64,000 nucleotides of DNA from Haloarcula taiwanensis. GTDB lineage: Archaea; Halobacteriota; Halobacteria; Halobacteriales; Haloarculaceae. The stretch lies in assembly GCA_002844335.1 (NCBI GenBank), contig CP019154.1, positions 2,356,001-2,420,000 of the forward strand, in the 5' to 3' direction. Each line of letters opens with the position of its first letter. The first letter of the stretch is position 1. The translations under genes and the position numbers were made by a program. The notes below the pieces were generated by a model, which was not told where the DNA came from, made no database searches, and saw only the letters and a program-made list of their open reading frames with translations. Positions 17,917-27,204 of the stretch are shown here, piece by piece.

Positions 17917-19914
17917 TTACTGGCGCAGGTCGCTCCCGGCGGCCGGGAACACACCCACGCTATCGACTGTAACGGTCGCGTTCCCGTCACCAGCACCGCC
18001 GCGGTGCTCCCCGGACACAAGGTCGGTGTTGGCGGTCACGGCCGGCAGCTCAACCGTCGTCGGCTCGCTGCTGAAGTTGAGTACCACAACGGCTGCGTCC
18101 TCGGCAGTCGCCCGTGCGTACGCGACGACACGGTCAGACGGCCCGTCTCGGACCTCGTACGGGATGCGGAGCAGGTCCGCGTCGGCCGACAGTGCTGGCT
18201 GGTCGTGTCTGGCTGCCGCAAGGTCGCTGACGAACGACTGGAGCGCCTCGTCGGCGTGGTCCCACGCGAGGTCGTCGCGACGGCCGCGCTGGCCGAACTC
18301 CTGACCGGCGTAGAGTAGCGGCGCGCCCGGAAGCGTGAACAGCGCGCCCGCGGCGGCCTCGGCGGCGTCGCGCCCGTAGTCGACGACGTAGCGCGTCTCG
18401 TCGTGGTTCTCAGCGTACAGCATGAACGACGCGTGCTCCGGGAAGCCGATCTCCGCCCGCCCCTCGATGGCACCGAGGACGGCCTCGGCGTCGCCGCCGC
18501 CCCCGACTTGCCGGAGCGCGGCGTATGTCGTCGAGTCGAAGTGCATATCGAACAGCCCGGCCTGGAAGTCGGGGATGTACGGGATTGTCTCGTCCAGTAG
18601 CAGGAACTCGCTGTCGCGGTCCTTGCAGTAGTCGTGGATCTCGCGCCAGAAGCTGTTCGGGACGGCCCAGGCCATGTCACAGCGGAACCCGTCGACCAGG
18701 TCGGCCCACTGGGCGACCGCATCGAGCAGGTGCCGGCGGACCGGCAGGTGATCGAAGTTGAAGTTCGCGATGTGTTCCCACTCGAAGTACGTCTCCGGTT
18801 CGGTGTCGGTGCGCCACTCGTACCAGTCGCGGTACTCGCTGTCTGGGTCGTCGCGGGCGGCCTCGAAGTAGGGGTGAGTCCGCGCCGAGTGGTTACAGAC
18901 GAGGTCGAACAGTATCTTGAACCCGCGGTCATGGGCCGCCTCGACGAACCGCTCGTAGTCCGCGCGGGTGCCGAGGTCCGACGCGATAGCGAAGAAGTCC
19001 GTGATGTTGTAGCCGTGGGGCGCGTGGTCGTTCTGCAGGACCGGCGTGAGCCAGAGCACGTCGACGCCCAGGGAGTCGAGGTAGTCCAGTCGGTCGACGA
19101 TGGCATCGAACGGCGAGTCGTCGCTGTCCCCGGCGAACGTGCGGACGTAAATCTCGTAGATGACCGCGTCCTCGGCCCACTCGGGCGCGTCGTACGGGCG
19201 GGTGGCGGCGACGCCGGCCCCGCTGGCCACCGTCTCGACGCCGTCAGCGGTGCGCGTAAATTCGACGGCGTCGGGCACGCTGTAGCCGTGGTCCCCGACC
19301 GCGACGGCGTGGATGCGGGCACGCTCCGGGAGCGCGTCCAGCGGGATCCGGAGGGCTGTCCCGTCCCGGGTCACCGCGTCGGCGTCGATGTCGTCGCGGT
19401 CGTCGAACAGATACTCGACGGCGAGGTCGGCGGCCGCCTCGCTCCCCTCCGGGTGGGGGCTTCGGTCCGCGCGGACGACGGCCTCGTCACCCTCGATGGC
19501 CGGCCGCAGGGTCAGGCGCGGGCGGCCGCCGCCACCGCCGCCGTCGCTACTGTCATCTGCCAGCGTGTACTCGTCGTCGCCGCCGGAGCCGCTTTGCCCG
19601 CCGGAGACGCCCCCGCGTTCCCCACCGGAACGACCGGAGCGCCCCGAAGTGTGTGACCCGCTGGATTCGAGCCCCCCCGGAAACGCGCGGACGGTGAGGT
19701 CGTGCTTGCCGTCCGGCGCGGTGAGGCGGACGGTGTACCTGCCCGGCGTGTCGGGGACGAAGTGTTCGACCGGGTCGTCGCCGAGGGTGGCAGTGGACTG
19801 TACCGGCGCACGCGCGACGTGCCAACTGTAGTCCGCCGTCGGGTCCGGGTCCCGGGGCGCGAGTTCGACCTCGTCGCCCGTCGACACGAACCGCGGCGGT
19901 CCAGGATGGTGCAT
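17917..19914 (-). CDS. GH13 alpha-amylase family protein (MalA-like, cyclomaltodextrinase/neopullulanase type)
   Basis: A 665-residue GH13 enzyme. Residues 1-80 are a beta-sandwich; about 80-135 is a Gly/Ser-rich linker; a second beta domain (about 135-235) precedes the barrel, which begins VIYEIYVRTFAGDS (about 251). Catalytic residues: Asp nucleophile in GFRCDMAWAVP (about 411), Glu in LLLDETIPYI (about 441), Asp in YAENHDETRYV (about 505). No signal peptide was seen, so it is likely intracellular, hydrolysing maltodextrins or branched glucans. Start ATG 19914; the longer frame to 20172 is rejected because it overlaps the divergent membrane gene and is Arg-rich. Confidence 0.9.
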   Translation of the reverse strand: MHHPGPPRFVSTGDEVELAPRDPDPTADYSWHVARAPVQSTATLGDDPVEHFVPDTPGRYTVRLTAPDGKHDLTVRAFPGGLESSGSHTSGRSGRSGGERGGVSGGQSGSGGDDEYTLADDSSDGGGGGGRPRLTLRPAIEGDEAVVRADRSPHPEGSEAAADLAVEYLFDDRDDIDADAVTRDGTALRIPLDALPERARIHAVAVGDHGYSVPDAVEFTRTADGVETVASGAGVAATRPYDAPEWAEDAVIYEIYVRTFAGDSDDSPFDAIVDRLDYLDSLGVDVLWLTPVLQNDHAPHGYNITDFFAIASDLGTRADYERFVEAAHDRGFKILFDLVCNHSARTHPYFEAARDDPDSEYRDWYEWRTDTEPETYFEWEHIANFNFDHLPVRRHLLDAVAQWADLVDGFRCDMAWAVPNSFWREIHDYCKDRDSEFLLLDETIPYIPDFQAGLFDMHFDSTTYAALRQVGGGGDAEAVLGAIEGRAEIGFPEHASFMLYAENHDETRYVVDYGRDAAEAAAGALFTLPGAPLLYAGQEFGQRGRRDDLAWDHADEALQSFVSDLAAARHDQPALSADADLLRIPYEVRDGPSDRVVAYARATAEDAAVVVLNFSSEPTTVELPAVTANTDLVSGEHRGGAGDGNATVTVDSVGVFPAAGSDLRQ

Positions 19915-20006
19915 AGGTGCACTGCGATTGTCAGTGTCTTTGTAGTTGGGGTCGCCGAGAAGTTCCCCGGCAGCAGCGCTTTCCGAGTGGGGCCTGTACC
20001 GCCCCT

Positions 20007-20342
20007 GTGCCCGAGTACCGACGCGACGCCGCGTTCGCCCTGCTCTGTGGGCTCGTGCTCCTCGCGTATCTGCGCTGGACCGCCGCGGTCGAGACACTCC
20101 AGTCCGGGGTCGCCGTCGTGGTCGGCGTGGCCGGTGCACTGGGCGTCGAGGCGCTGTTTCTTCTGGACACACCCGCCGCGTCGCTGTGGGAGCGCCGCGG
20201 CGTGCGGACGGCGTCGGCGGTCGCGCTCCTGGTGTGTGCCGCCGGCCTCGCGGTGCTGCTGGGTCCGGTCGTCGTCGCCGCGGCGTGCTGGGGACTGGCG
20301 ACGTACTTCGTCGTTCTCGCGGTGAGTCTGCTCAAGCGGTAA
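20007..20342 (+). CDS. Small integral membrane protein, unknown function
   Basis: A 111-residue protein of four short hydrophobic segments separated by small charged loops (LLCGLVLLAYLRW, VAVVVGVAGALGV, VALLVCAAGLAVLLG, VVVAAACWGLATYFVVLAVSLL). I use the GTG start at 20007 (VPEYRRDAAF); the ATG at 19917 would add thirty Cys/Arg-rich residues unlike the rest. It is divergent from the GH13 gene. No motif links it to a known transporter family. Confidence 0.6.
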   Translation: MPEYRRDAAFALLCGLVLLAYLRWTAAVETLQSGVAVVVGVAGALGVEALFLLDTPAASLWERRGVRTASAVALLVCAAGLAVLLGPVVVAAACWGLATYFVVLAVSLLKR

Positions 20343-20709
20343 CAGTCGGCGCGCACCCCGGCCGTTCGACGGGCATATTCCCCATTCCGATAGAGGTTCT
20401 CTGGACGAATGACCCCATATCCTGCACTTTACTATATATATATAGAAGTAGATAGGGTGTTTTGAACCTAATAAATTCTATTTAAGAATGAATACAACCA
20501 TATCCCCGAGTTATAGAATGGTATAGGCCAAGTATGCATAGAAATTGCCGCAAAAGAGATACTTATTCGACGAACGACGGGCGGTCGCCTGACTGTCCCG
20601 GCTTCGAGCGCCACCGCGGCTGTCCGGACCTGACCAGTGAATAACAACTGTACTGTTATTAGATTGCGCCGGTCGCCATCGAGACAGCCGGCGGCAGAAC
20701 GAACGGCCG
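20343..20709. other. Intergenic region, A/T-rich, no gene seen
   Basis: A convergent gap of 367 bases between the membrane gene and an IclR gene. The stretch 20420-20530 is strikingly A/T-rich for this genome and includes a TATATATATA run near 20435-20445. It may hold terminators for both genes. I see no open frame or RNA I can support. Confidence 0.4.
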
Positions 20710-21474
20710 TTACCCGTGGGCCAGGTTGACCTCGATGACGTTGGCGGCCTGTTTCACCGTGTCGACGAGCTGGGCTTTGCGGCCCGGGGACTGCAGTCGG
20801 TTGATTGGGGCGGTGATGCTGATGGCGGCTTCCCGGCGGTCGCCGGTGTCGATTGGGACCCCGACACAGCCGGTGCCGTCGACCCGTTCCTCGGTGTCGT
20901 CGGCGACGCCGGTTTCGCGGATGGTTTCGAGTTCGGCGAACAGCGTCTCGCGGTCGGTGATGGTGTTGTCCGTCTCTGCGGGCAGCCCGCGGGTGTCGAT
21001 GATTTCCGCGACGCGGTCGTCGTCGAAACTCGACAGAAGCGCTTTGCCGATAGCGGTCTTATGCAGGTGGATGCGCTTCCCGAGGCGCGTATCGAGCGCG
21101 ACCGCCTGGTCGCCGCTGGTCGTGTGGATGTAGATGCCGTAGCCCTGCTCTTCTATCATCAGGTTCGCCAGTTCGCCGGTCTCGACGGCCATCCGTCTGA
21201 CTTCGGGCTTTGCCACCTCGTAGATGCCGTCGTAACGCTGTGCGATGCCGCCAAACTCCAGCCACCGGAGCCCGATGCGGTACTCGCCGTCCCGTTCGAC
21301 CACCAGGCCCTCGTCTTCCAGCGTCAGCAGGTGCTTGTATATCGTGCTCTTGGCCGACTCCAGCGAGTCGGCGAGTTCGGCTAGCGTGGCACTCCCACCG
21401 AGGTCTTTGATAGCCGAAAGTACCGCAAGCGAGGTCTGCGTCGCCCGGACCGAGTCCGTTTTTGCCCGTGTCAT
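20710..21474 (-). CDS. IclR family transcriptional regulator
   Basis: A 254-residue IclR regulator. The N-terminal winged helix has TSLAVLSAIKDLGG, LAELADSLESAKSTIYKHLLTLEDEGLV; the C-terminal effector domain has GKRIHLHKTAIGKALLSSF and GTGCVGVPIDTGDRREAAISI, the usual IclR signatures. It is divergent from malate synthase across a 412-base gap, so it is a good candidate regulator of aceB; IclR in E. coli controls the glyoxylate bypass. The effector is unknown. Confidence 0.9.
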   Translation of the reverse strand: MTRAKTDSVRATQTSLAVLSAIKDLGGSATLAELADSLESAKSTIYKHLLTLEDEGLVVERDGEYRIGLRWLEFGGIAQRYDGIYEVAKPEVRRMAVETGELANLMIEEQGYGIYIHTTSGDQAVALDTRLGKRIHLHKTAIGKALLSSFDDDRVAEIIDTRGLPAETDNTITDRETLFAELETIRETGVADDTEERVDGTGCVGVPIDTGDRREAAISITAPINRLQSPGRKAQLVDTVKQAANVIEVNLAHG

Positions 21475-21886
21475 TAGTCACCAGTTCTTGGGCCGCTCGA
21501 ATAAAATTGCCGTATCGGCTGTGACAACCGCTCTGCGCTAGCTTCCGGGGCGACATATCTGGCGAGAGAGGCTCACTGCGTGTTTCGACCGGCAGAGTGA
21601 TTCGAAAAGACGAAACGGAAAGTCGGGCGCGATGGCGCGATTCCAGCGGCCGAAGTTGCCAGGACTCCGCGACGTGGAGACCGAACGGCCACGAGATACC
21701 GACAGATCAGTGTGTGCCGCCGACTGTTGTGTCGTCCGGGCAGACAGCGCACCAATAGTTACCAGAGAGACATATTTCGTAAATCCGAATACGGCGGAAG
21801 ACGGTGGAATAACTGCGCTCGTTGATGTCTCGGTCGACAACGGACGGTAGATTTAACACGGTCCGTTTGGTTCTTTGAGACGAGTT
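21475..21886. other. Divergent intergenic region between iclR-like gene and aceB
   Basis: 412 bases with no supported gene. It holds the promoters of both flanking genes: an A/T-rich TTTTATTC element about 30 bases upstream of the IclR start, and GATTTAACA near 21850 ahead of aceB. Any IclR operator should be here; I see only short imperfect inverted repeats (around 21776-21792) and do not call one. Confidence 0.4.
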
Positions 21887-23194
21887 ATGAGTGTGACCCG
21901 ACACTACGAGCGCGAGTTCGTCAGAACGTTCTTTACCTCGCCGACAGCGGTGGACGGCGAGAGCGATTCAGCCAAGATGCTCCGAAGCGCGGGCCAGCTC
22001 CGTGGCCTGCAGGCCCCGGACGTCTGGGTCCCGGACAACGAGGACGCGACGGCCCCGAACATGCGCGAGGAGGGCGTCCAGAACATCATCGACGTGGTCT
22101 CCGAACAGGGAGCCGACTTCCCCGGCGAGATACACCCGCGTGTCGTCTGGCACCGCGAGTCGCCGACGACCCGCTATCAGGGCTTCCAGCAGATGCTGGA
22201 GATAACAGACCCCGAAAACGGTGCCGTCGAGCACATCGACGGCTTCGTCATTCCGGAGGTCGGCGATATCGACGACTGGAAGAAGGCCGACGAGTTCTTC
22301 ACCATCATCGAGAACGAGCACGGGCTCGAAGAGGGGAGTCTCTCGATGTCGGTCATCGTCGAGAGCGGCGAGGCCGAGTTGGCGATGGGCGACCTACGGG
22401 ACGAGATGGGCAAGCCCTCGAACAACCTCGAACGCATGTTCCTGCTGGTCGACGGCGAGGTCGACTACACGAAGGACATGCGCGCGATGACGCCCACCGG
22501 CGAACTGCCGCCGTGGCCGGAACTGCGCCACAACACCTCCCGGGGTGCCAGTGCCGCGGGCCTCATCGCCGTCGACGGTCCCTATGACGACATCCGCGAC
22601 GTCGAAGGCTACCGCGAGCGAATGAAGGACAACCGCGCGAAGGGGATGACCGGCATCTGGTCGCTGACGCCGGGTCAAGTCGTGGAGGCGAACACGGCCC
22701 CGCTCCCGCCCAAGACCGGCAGCTGGCTGCTCGAAGCCGGCGGTCAGGAGGTCGAACTCGAACATGAGGACGGCAGGCAGGTGTACGACGGCGACGACCT
22801 CTCGCTGGAGCCGGACGGCGACGGCGGCTACGTCCTTCGGGCAGGCGGTGAGCGGCTGGAACTGGACGAGGATGAACTCACCGAGGAACTGCTCGACCGG
22901 ACCGCATACATCCCCAGCATGAACGACATCGTCGACTCTATGGAGGAGTTCGAGGCCGCAAAGGAAGCCGGCAAGGGGGCCATCGCGATGACACAGGCCG
23001 CGACACTGGTCATCGACGGCGTCGAAGTCGAGGTCAGCAAGGACCGGATGTGGGACGAAGCGACCTATCAGGCCGCCCAGACGCCCATCACGCTGTTTCA
23101 AGATGTCTACGAGCACCGGCCGGACCAACACGAAGAACTAGAGGAGATGTACGGAGCCGACGTGGTCGAGCGGGCGACCGCCGTCGGGAACTGA
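21887..23194 (+). CDS. aceB: Malate synthase, haloarchaeal type
   Basis: A 435-residue enzyme that condenses glyoxylate with acetyl-CoA to malate. It is close to the short haloarchaeal malate synthase of Haloferax volcanii, with REFVRTFFTSPTAV at the start, WVPDNEDATAPNM, HGLEEGSLSMSVIVESGEA and IWSLTPGQVVEANTAPLP; it is far shorter than bacterial AceB or GlcB. Haloferax has aceB beside isocitrate lyase (aceA); here the neighbours are an IclR gene and a VOC protein, and no aceA is in the window. That arrangement fits organisms such as Haloarcula that feed glyoxylate from the methylaspartate cycle. Confidence 0.95.
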   Translation: MSVTRHYEREFVRTFFTSPTAVDGESDSAKMLRSAGQLRGLQAPDVWVPDNEDATAPNMREEGVQNIIDVVSEQGADFPGEIHPRVVWHRESPTTRYQGFQQMLEITDPENGAVEHIDGFVIPEVGDIDDWKKADEFFTIIENEHGLEEGSLSMSVIVESGEAELAMGDLRDEMGKPSNNLERMFLLVDGEVDYTKDMRAMTPTGELPPWPELRHNTSRGASAAGLIAVDGPYDDIRDVEGYRERMKDNRAKGMTGIWSLTPGQVVEANTAPLPPKTGSWLLEAGGQEVELEHEDGRQVYDGDDLSLEPDGDGGYVLRAGGERLELDEDELTEELLDRTAYIPSMNDIVDSMEEFEAAKEAGKGAIAMTQAATLVIDGVEVEVSKDRMWDEATYQAAQTPITLFQDVYEHRPDQHEELEEMYGADVVERATAVGN

Positions 23195-23237
23195 CGGGGC
23201 CGTTCCGTTTCGCCATTCGAAACGCCGCGGGCGCGGT

Positions 23238-23618
23238 TCAGTCTTCTAGCGGTTCGATGAGTTCGACGTGATGGCCGTCGGGGTCGGCCACGAAGGCCGT
23301 GTACGCGCCGGCTTCCGGCTGTGGCCCCGGCTCCTTGACGACTCCGTGGTGGTCAATGCGCTCGACCGTCGCGTCGACGTCGTCGACGCCGAGCGCGAGG
23401 TGGTCCCAGCCGTCTCCCATCTCGAAGCTCGTCTCGCCGTCCGTCTCCGAGAGCTGTAGTTCGACGCCGCTGTCGTCGGCCACGTAGTAGTTCGTCGTCT
23501 CGCCGTCCGGCGTCGTGAACTGCCAAGACTCCTCGAAGCCGAACTGTTCGTAGAAGGCAATCGATTCCGCCGCGTCGGCGACGTTCAGGCACATATGGAG
23601 CACGCTTGCACTGACCAT
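23238..23618 (-). CDS. VOC superfamily protein, glyoxalase I-like
   Basis: A 126-residue vicinal oxygen chelate protein with two beta-alpha-beta-beta-beta modules. The four likely metal ligands are visible: His in VLHMCLNV, Glu in VELQL, His in WDHLALGV and Glu in HHVELIEPL, as in lactoylglutathione lyase. Start ATG 23618 gives the family's usual N-terminus. Haloarchaea lack glutathione, so the true thiol partner, if it is a glyoxalase, would be another compound such as gamma-glutamylcysteine. It is convergent with aceB. Confidence 0.82.
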   Translation of the reverse strand: MVSASVLHMCLNVADAAESIAFYEQFGFEESWQFTTPDGETTNYYVADDSGVELQLSETDGETSFEMGDGWDHLALGVDDVDATVERIDHHGVVKEPGPQPEAGAYTAFVADPDGHHVELIEPLED

Positions 23619-23720
23619 ACACCGCATCCGACGCCCCGGGGCAAATAGCTGGCGGGCTCCCCAGAATGAATTGTGACCGCATGCCACAGACTTTAATGAT
23701 TATTACCCCTGAATGCTCGT

Positions 23721-26700
23721 ATGGCGATTGAAAACGTCGAGGACACCTGGTCAGCACAGGAACTGGACCTGGATAGACCGGATGTCGACGCGTATCGAGA
23801 CCTTGCGGAAGCGCTCCGTTCGCGGGTCTCAGGTGGGGTTGAGTTCGACGAATACGCCCGGATTCTGTACGCAACGGACGGGAGCATCTACCGCGCCGAA
23901 CCGGCCGGAGTCGTGTATCCGACGGGTATCGACGACGTGCGAGCGGCCGTCGACGTGGCGACGGCCCACGGCGTGCCGATACTCCCTCGCGGAACCGGGT
24001 CGTCGCTTGCCGGGCAAACCGTCGGCCCGGGCTGTGTCGTGCTGGACATGTCCCGGCACATGGACGAGATCATCGAGATTCGGCCTGGCGAGCAGACGGC
24101 GCGCATCCAGCCCGGTGTGGTGCAGGACGATCTGGACGACACGCTGGCCGAGTACGGCCTGAAGTTCGCCCCTGACCCGGCGTCGTCGAACCGGGCATCG
24201 GTCGGCGGCGGTATCGGGAACAACTCCACCGGCGCGCACTCCGTCAGATACGGCATCACCGACGCCTACACCGACGCGGTGAAGGCCGTTCTCTCGGACG
24301 GGTCGCTCATCCACGCCCGCGAGGTGGTCATCGACTCGCCGGAGTGGGACGACATCGTGAGCAAAGACGACCGTGAGGCCGACATCTACCGGACGGTCCG
24401 GAAAATCGTCGAAGAGAACACCGAGGAGATTGAAGAACGCTACCCAGATCTGAAACGGCGGGTGTCGGGCTACAACCTCGACCGCGTCATCTACGAGAAC
24501 GACGACGGGGAGCTGGTCCTGAACCTCGCAAAGCTGTTCGTCGGGAGCGAGGGGACGCTGGGCGTCATCGTCGAGGCCGAACTCTCGCTGGTGACGGTCC
24601 CCGAGGAGACGGCGCTGGCGCTGTACTGCTTCGACACGCTCGGGGACGCGATGCGGGCCGTCCCGGTCGCGCTCGACTACGATGTCAGCGCGGTCGAGCT
24701 GATGGACGACGAGATGTTCAGGCTCGCAGCGGGGTCCGACGGCTACGCCGAGTACGTCGAGCCAATTCCCGACCGGGCGGCGGCCGCACTGATGCTCGAA
24801 TACGACTCGGAACTGCACGACGACTTCGAGGCGGCCATCGCGCGGACCAACGAGCGGTTCCTCGATACCGGCGCGGCCTTCGACGTGGTCGAGGCCTACA
24901 CCGACGAAGACCAGGCCGACCTCTGGAAGCTCCGGAAGGCGGCGATTCCGCTCCTGATGTCCATGGACGGCGACCCCAAGCCGTACCCGTTCATCGAGGA
25001 CGCGACGGTCCCGCCAGCCGAACTGGCCGAGTACGTCGAGAAGTTCGAGGACGTGCTGGCCGACCACGACACCTCCGCCGCGTACTTCGCCCACGCCGGT
25101 TCCGGAACGCTCCATATCCGCCCGATTCTCAACCTGAAGGAGGAATCCGGCATCGAGGATATGCACTCTATCACCGACGACGTAACCGACCTCGTGCTGG
25201 AACACAAGGGGTCGTTCTCCGGCGAGCACGGCGACGGGATGGCCCGGACAGAGTTCACGCCGAAAATGTACGGCGAGACGCTCTGGGATGCGTTCAAGGA
25301 AGTCAAGACGGCGTTCGATCCACAGTGGTGGATGCACCCGGGTAACGTCGTCTACCGCGACGGGCCCGAAGACATCGGCCCCGACACCGACCGGGGCGTC
25401 GGCGCGGACATGCGCGAGAACCTCCGGTACGGCCCGGACTACCAGTCTCTGGAGCCACAGACGACGCTCGACTTCAAGGACGAGGGCGGTTTCTCACATC
25501 TGGTCGAACTGTGTAACGGCTGTGGCACCTGTCGACAGACCGACGGGGACGTGATGTGTCCCACCTACCGCGCCTCGGAGGAGGAGGTTCAGACGACGCG
25601 GGGCCGTGCGAACCTCCTCCGGTCGGCCATCAGCGGCGACCTTGACGAAGACGAGATTCACTCCGACCGGTTCCAGGAGGAAGTGCTCGACCTCTGTGTC
25701 GGCTGCAAGGGCTGCAAGAGCGACTGTCCGACCGGCGTCGACATGGCGAAACTCAAGACCGAACTGAAACACCAGCACCACCAAGAGGAGGGAACAAGCC
25801 TCCGGGAGCGCCTGTTCGCCAACATCGACACCGCCTCGAAGATCGGGTCGGCGCTGGCCCCGGTTTCGAACTGGGCGACAGACATCCCGGGGGCGCGAGT
25901 CGTCATGCAGAAACTGTTCGGCATCGCACCGGAGCGCGAACTCCCGACCTTCCGCCGGGAGACGCTGCAAGACTGGTTCGATGACCGCGGCGGCTCAACC
26001 GTCTCGCGGGCCGAGGCCGACCGGAAGGTCTTGCTGTTCCCCGACACGTACACGAACTACTCGTACCCGGCCGCCGGCAAGGCCGCCGTCGAAACCCTCG
26101 AAGCCGCGGGCGTCCACGTCACCATCCCGGACGACACCGCGCCGTCGGGACGGGCGGCGTACTCCTCCGGGATGCTGGACCTGACGCGGGAGCGCGCCGA
26201 GACGAACGCGAACCGGCTCGCGGAGCGCGTCGCCGATGGCTGGGACGTCGTGTTTGTTGAACCCTCTGACGCGGTGATGTTCCAGGACGAGTACCGCGAC
26301 TTGCTCGACGGCCCCGAAGTCTCGCGGGTGGCCGAGAGCGCCTACGGCGTGCTGGAGTACCTCGATACGTTCCGACTCGACGACGCGCTGCCGGTCGAGG
26401 ACCGGTCGCTCGGGGCCGCCGGCGCGGTCAGCTACCACGGCCACTGCAACCAGAAGGGGACCAACAAGGACCACCACGCCGTCGGCGTCATGCGCCGGGT
26501 CGGCTACGAGGTCGACCCGCTGGACTCGACGTGCTGTGGCATGGCCGGGAGCTTCGGCTACCACGACGAGCACTACGACCTCTCGAAGACTATCGGGCGA
26601 CTGCTGTTCGACAAGGTCGAGGAAAGCGACGGTGACCGCGTCGTTGCCCCGGGCGGGTCCTGTCGGTCGCAACTGGGTGACCGCGACGGCGTCGACGAGA

Positions 26701-26771
26701 TTCCACCCCATCCTATCGAAGTTGTCGCCGAGCGACTCCCAAACACGACGACAGCCGGACAGCCAGTGTGA
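23721..26771 (+). CDS. FAD/Fe-S D-2-hydroxyacid dehydrogenase (GlcD-GlcF fusion, YdiJ-like)
   Basis: A 1016-residue fusion. Residues about 60-200 form the PCMH-type FAD domain (LPRGTGSSLAGQTVG), about 230-540 the FAD-linked oxidase C domain with HAGSGTLHIRP and SGEHGDGMART, then two [4Fe-4S] motifs CNGCGTCRQTDG (about 596) and CVGCKGCKSDCP (about 658), and a CCG-type domain with CNQKG (about 908) and CCGMAGSFGY (about 936). Size and order match YdiJ-type D-2-hydroxyglutarate/D-lactate dehydrogenases. It likely passes electrons from a D-2-hydroxyacid to the quinone pool. The LarA-like gene downstream makes D-lactate a plausible substrate. Confidence 0.85.
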   Translation: MAIENVEDTWSAQELDLDRPDVDAYRDLAEALRSRVSGGVEFDEYARILYATDGSIYRAEPAGVVYPTGIDDVRAAVDVATAHGVPILPRGTGSSLAGQTVGPGCVVLDMSRHMDEIIEIRPGEQTARIQPGVVQDDLDDTLAEYGLKFAPDPASSNRASVGGGIGNNSTGAHSVRYGITDAYTDAVKAVLSDGSLIHAREVVIDSPEWDDIVSKDDREADIYRTVRKIVEENTEEIEERYPDLKRRVSGYNLDRVIYENDDGELVLNLAKLFVGSEGTLGVIVEAELSLVTVPEETALALYCFDTLGDAMRAVPVALDYDVSAVELMDDEMFRLAAGSDGYAEYVEPIPDRAAAALMLEYDSELHDDFEAAIARTNERFLDTGAAFDVVEAYTDEDQADLWKLRKAAIPLLMSMDGDPKPYPFIEDATVPPAELAEYVEKFEDVLADHDTSAAYFAHAGSGTLHIRPILNLKEESGIEDMHSITDDVTDLVLEHKGSFSGEHGDGMARTEFTPKMYGETLWDAFKEVKTAFDPQWWMHPGNVVYRDGPEDIGPDTDRGVGADMRENLRYGPDYQSLEPQTTLDFKDEGGFSHLVELCNGCGTCRQTDGDVMCPTYRASEEEVQTTRGRANLLRSAISGDLDEDEIHSDRFQEEVLDLCVGCKGCKSDCPTGVDMAKLKTELKHQHHQEEGTSLRERLFANIDTASKIGSALAPVSNWATDIPGARVVMQKLFGIAPERELPTFRRETLQDWFDDRGGSTVSRAEADRKVLLFPDTYTNYSYPAAGKAAVETLEAAGVHVTIPDDTAPSGRAAYSSGMLDLTRERAETNANRLAERVADGWDVVFVEPSDAVMFQDEYRDLLDGPEVSRVAESAYGVLEYLDTFRLDDALPVEDRSLGAAGAVSYHGHCNQKGTNKDHHAVGVMRRVGYEVDPLDSTCCGMAGSFGYHDEHYDLSKTIGRLLFDKVEESDGDRVVAPGGSCRSQLGDRDGVDEIPPHPIEVVAERLPNTTTAGQPV

Positions 26772-27204
26772 CAGGGTCAGCGACTGTTCGCGCCCTCTAA
26801 AAAAAGGCCTGCTTGGCAGTGTCCGTGGCTTTCTATACACTCCTGTGTCTGTCGATAATCAAGTTGCGTCTGTTGCGAAACTCCTTTTTATGCCGTTGTT
26901 TGTATTCAGATTTTTATTTCTGATACTACTTTCGGTCTTTTTAGTTATATATGTCGCCAAATCACCCATAGTTTGCTGTATAAAACTATATTAGTGGCAT
27001 ATATGTAGACAGCCACGCAAAGGAATCGGTTCTCTCTGGGTGGAAATCAGTGCTCGTGCTTCTGCTCGCTTCCGGTTCCTGCGTCAGCTCGGATTGGCTC
27101 GTATTCCGATACGTTCATCATCCTGATACGCGGGGCCAGAGAAACGAACGTACAGTTGTTAGAAATTGTTTCAGACGCACGGCGGGACTGTCGCTACCGA
27201 AGAG
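26772..27204. other. Intergenic region with A/T-rich, T-tract terminator-like core
   Basis: A convergent gap of 433 bases. The part 26870-27000 is unusually A/T-rich and has several T runs on the plus strand (for example 26883-26888, 26911-26916 and 26935-26941), fitting archaeal transcription termination after the dehydrogenase gene. A 34-codon hydrophobic frame (26890-26994) lies in it but probably reflects base composition. Confidence 0.4.
26880..26945 (+). terminator. Candidate T-rich terminator after the D-2-hydroxyacid dehydrogenase gene
   Basis: Three runs of five T within 66 bases, in an otherwise GC-rich genome and about 110 bases after the stop codon. Archaeal RNA polymerase terminates at such U-tracts without needing a hairpin. 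Confidence 0.4.

Noticed and set aside
23829-25337. 502-codon minus-strand frame opposite the FAD/Fe-S dehydrogenase
   Set aside because: Antisense shadow rich in Arg, Val and His; the plus strand has full FAD and Fe-S motifs.
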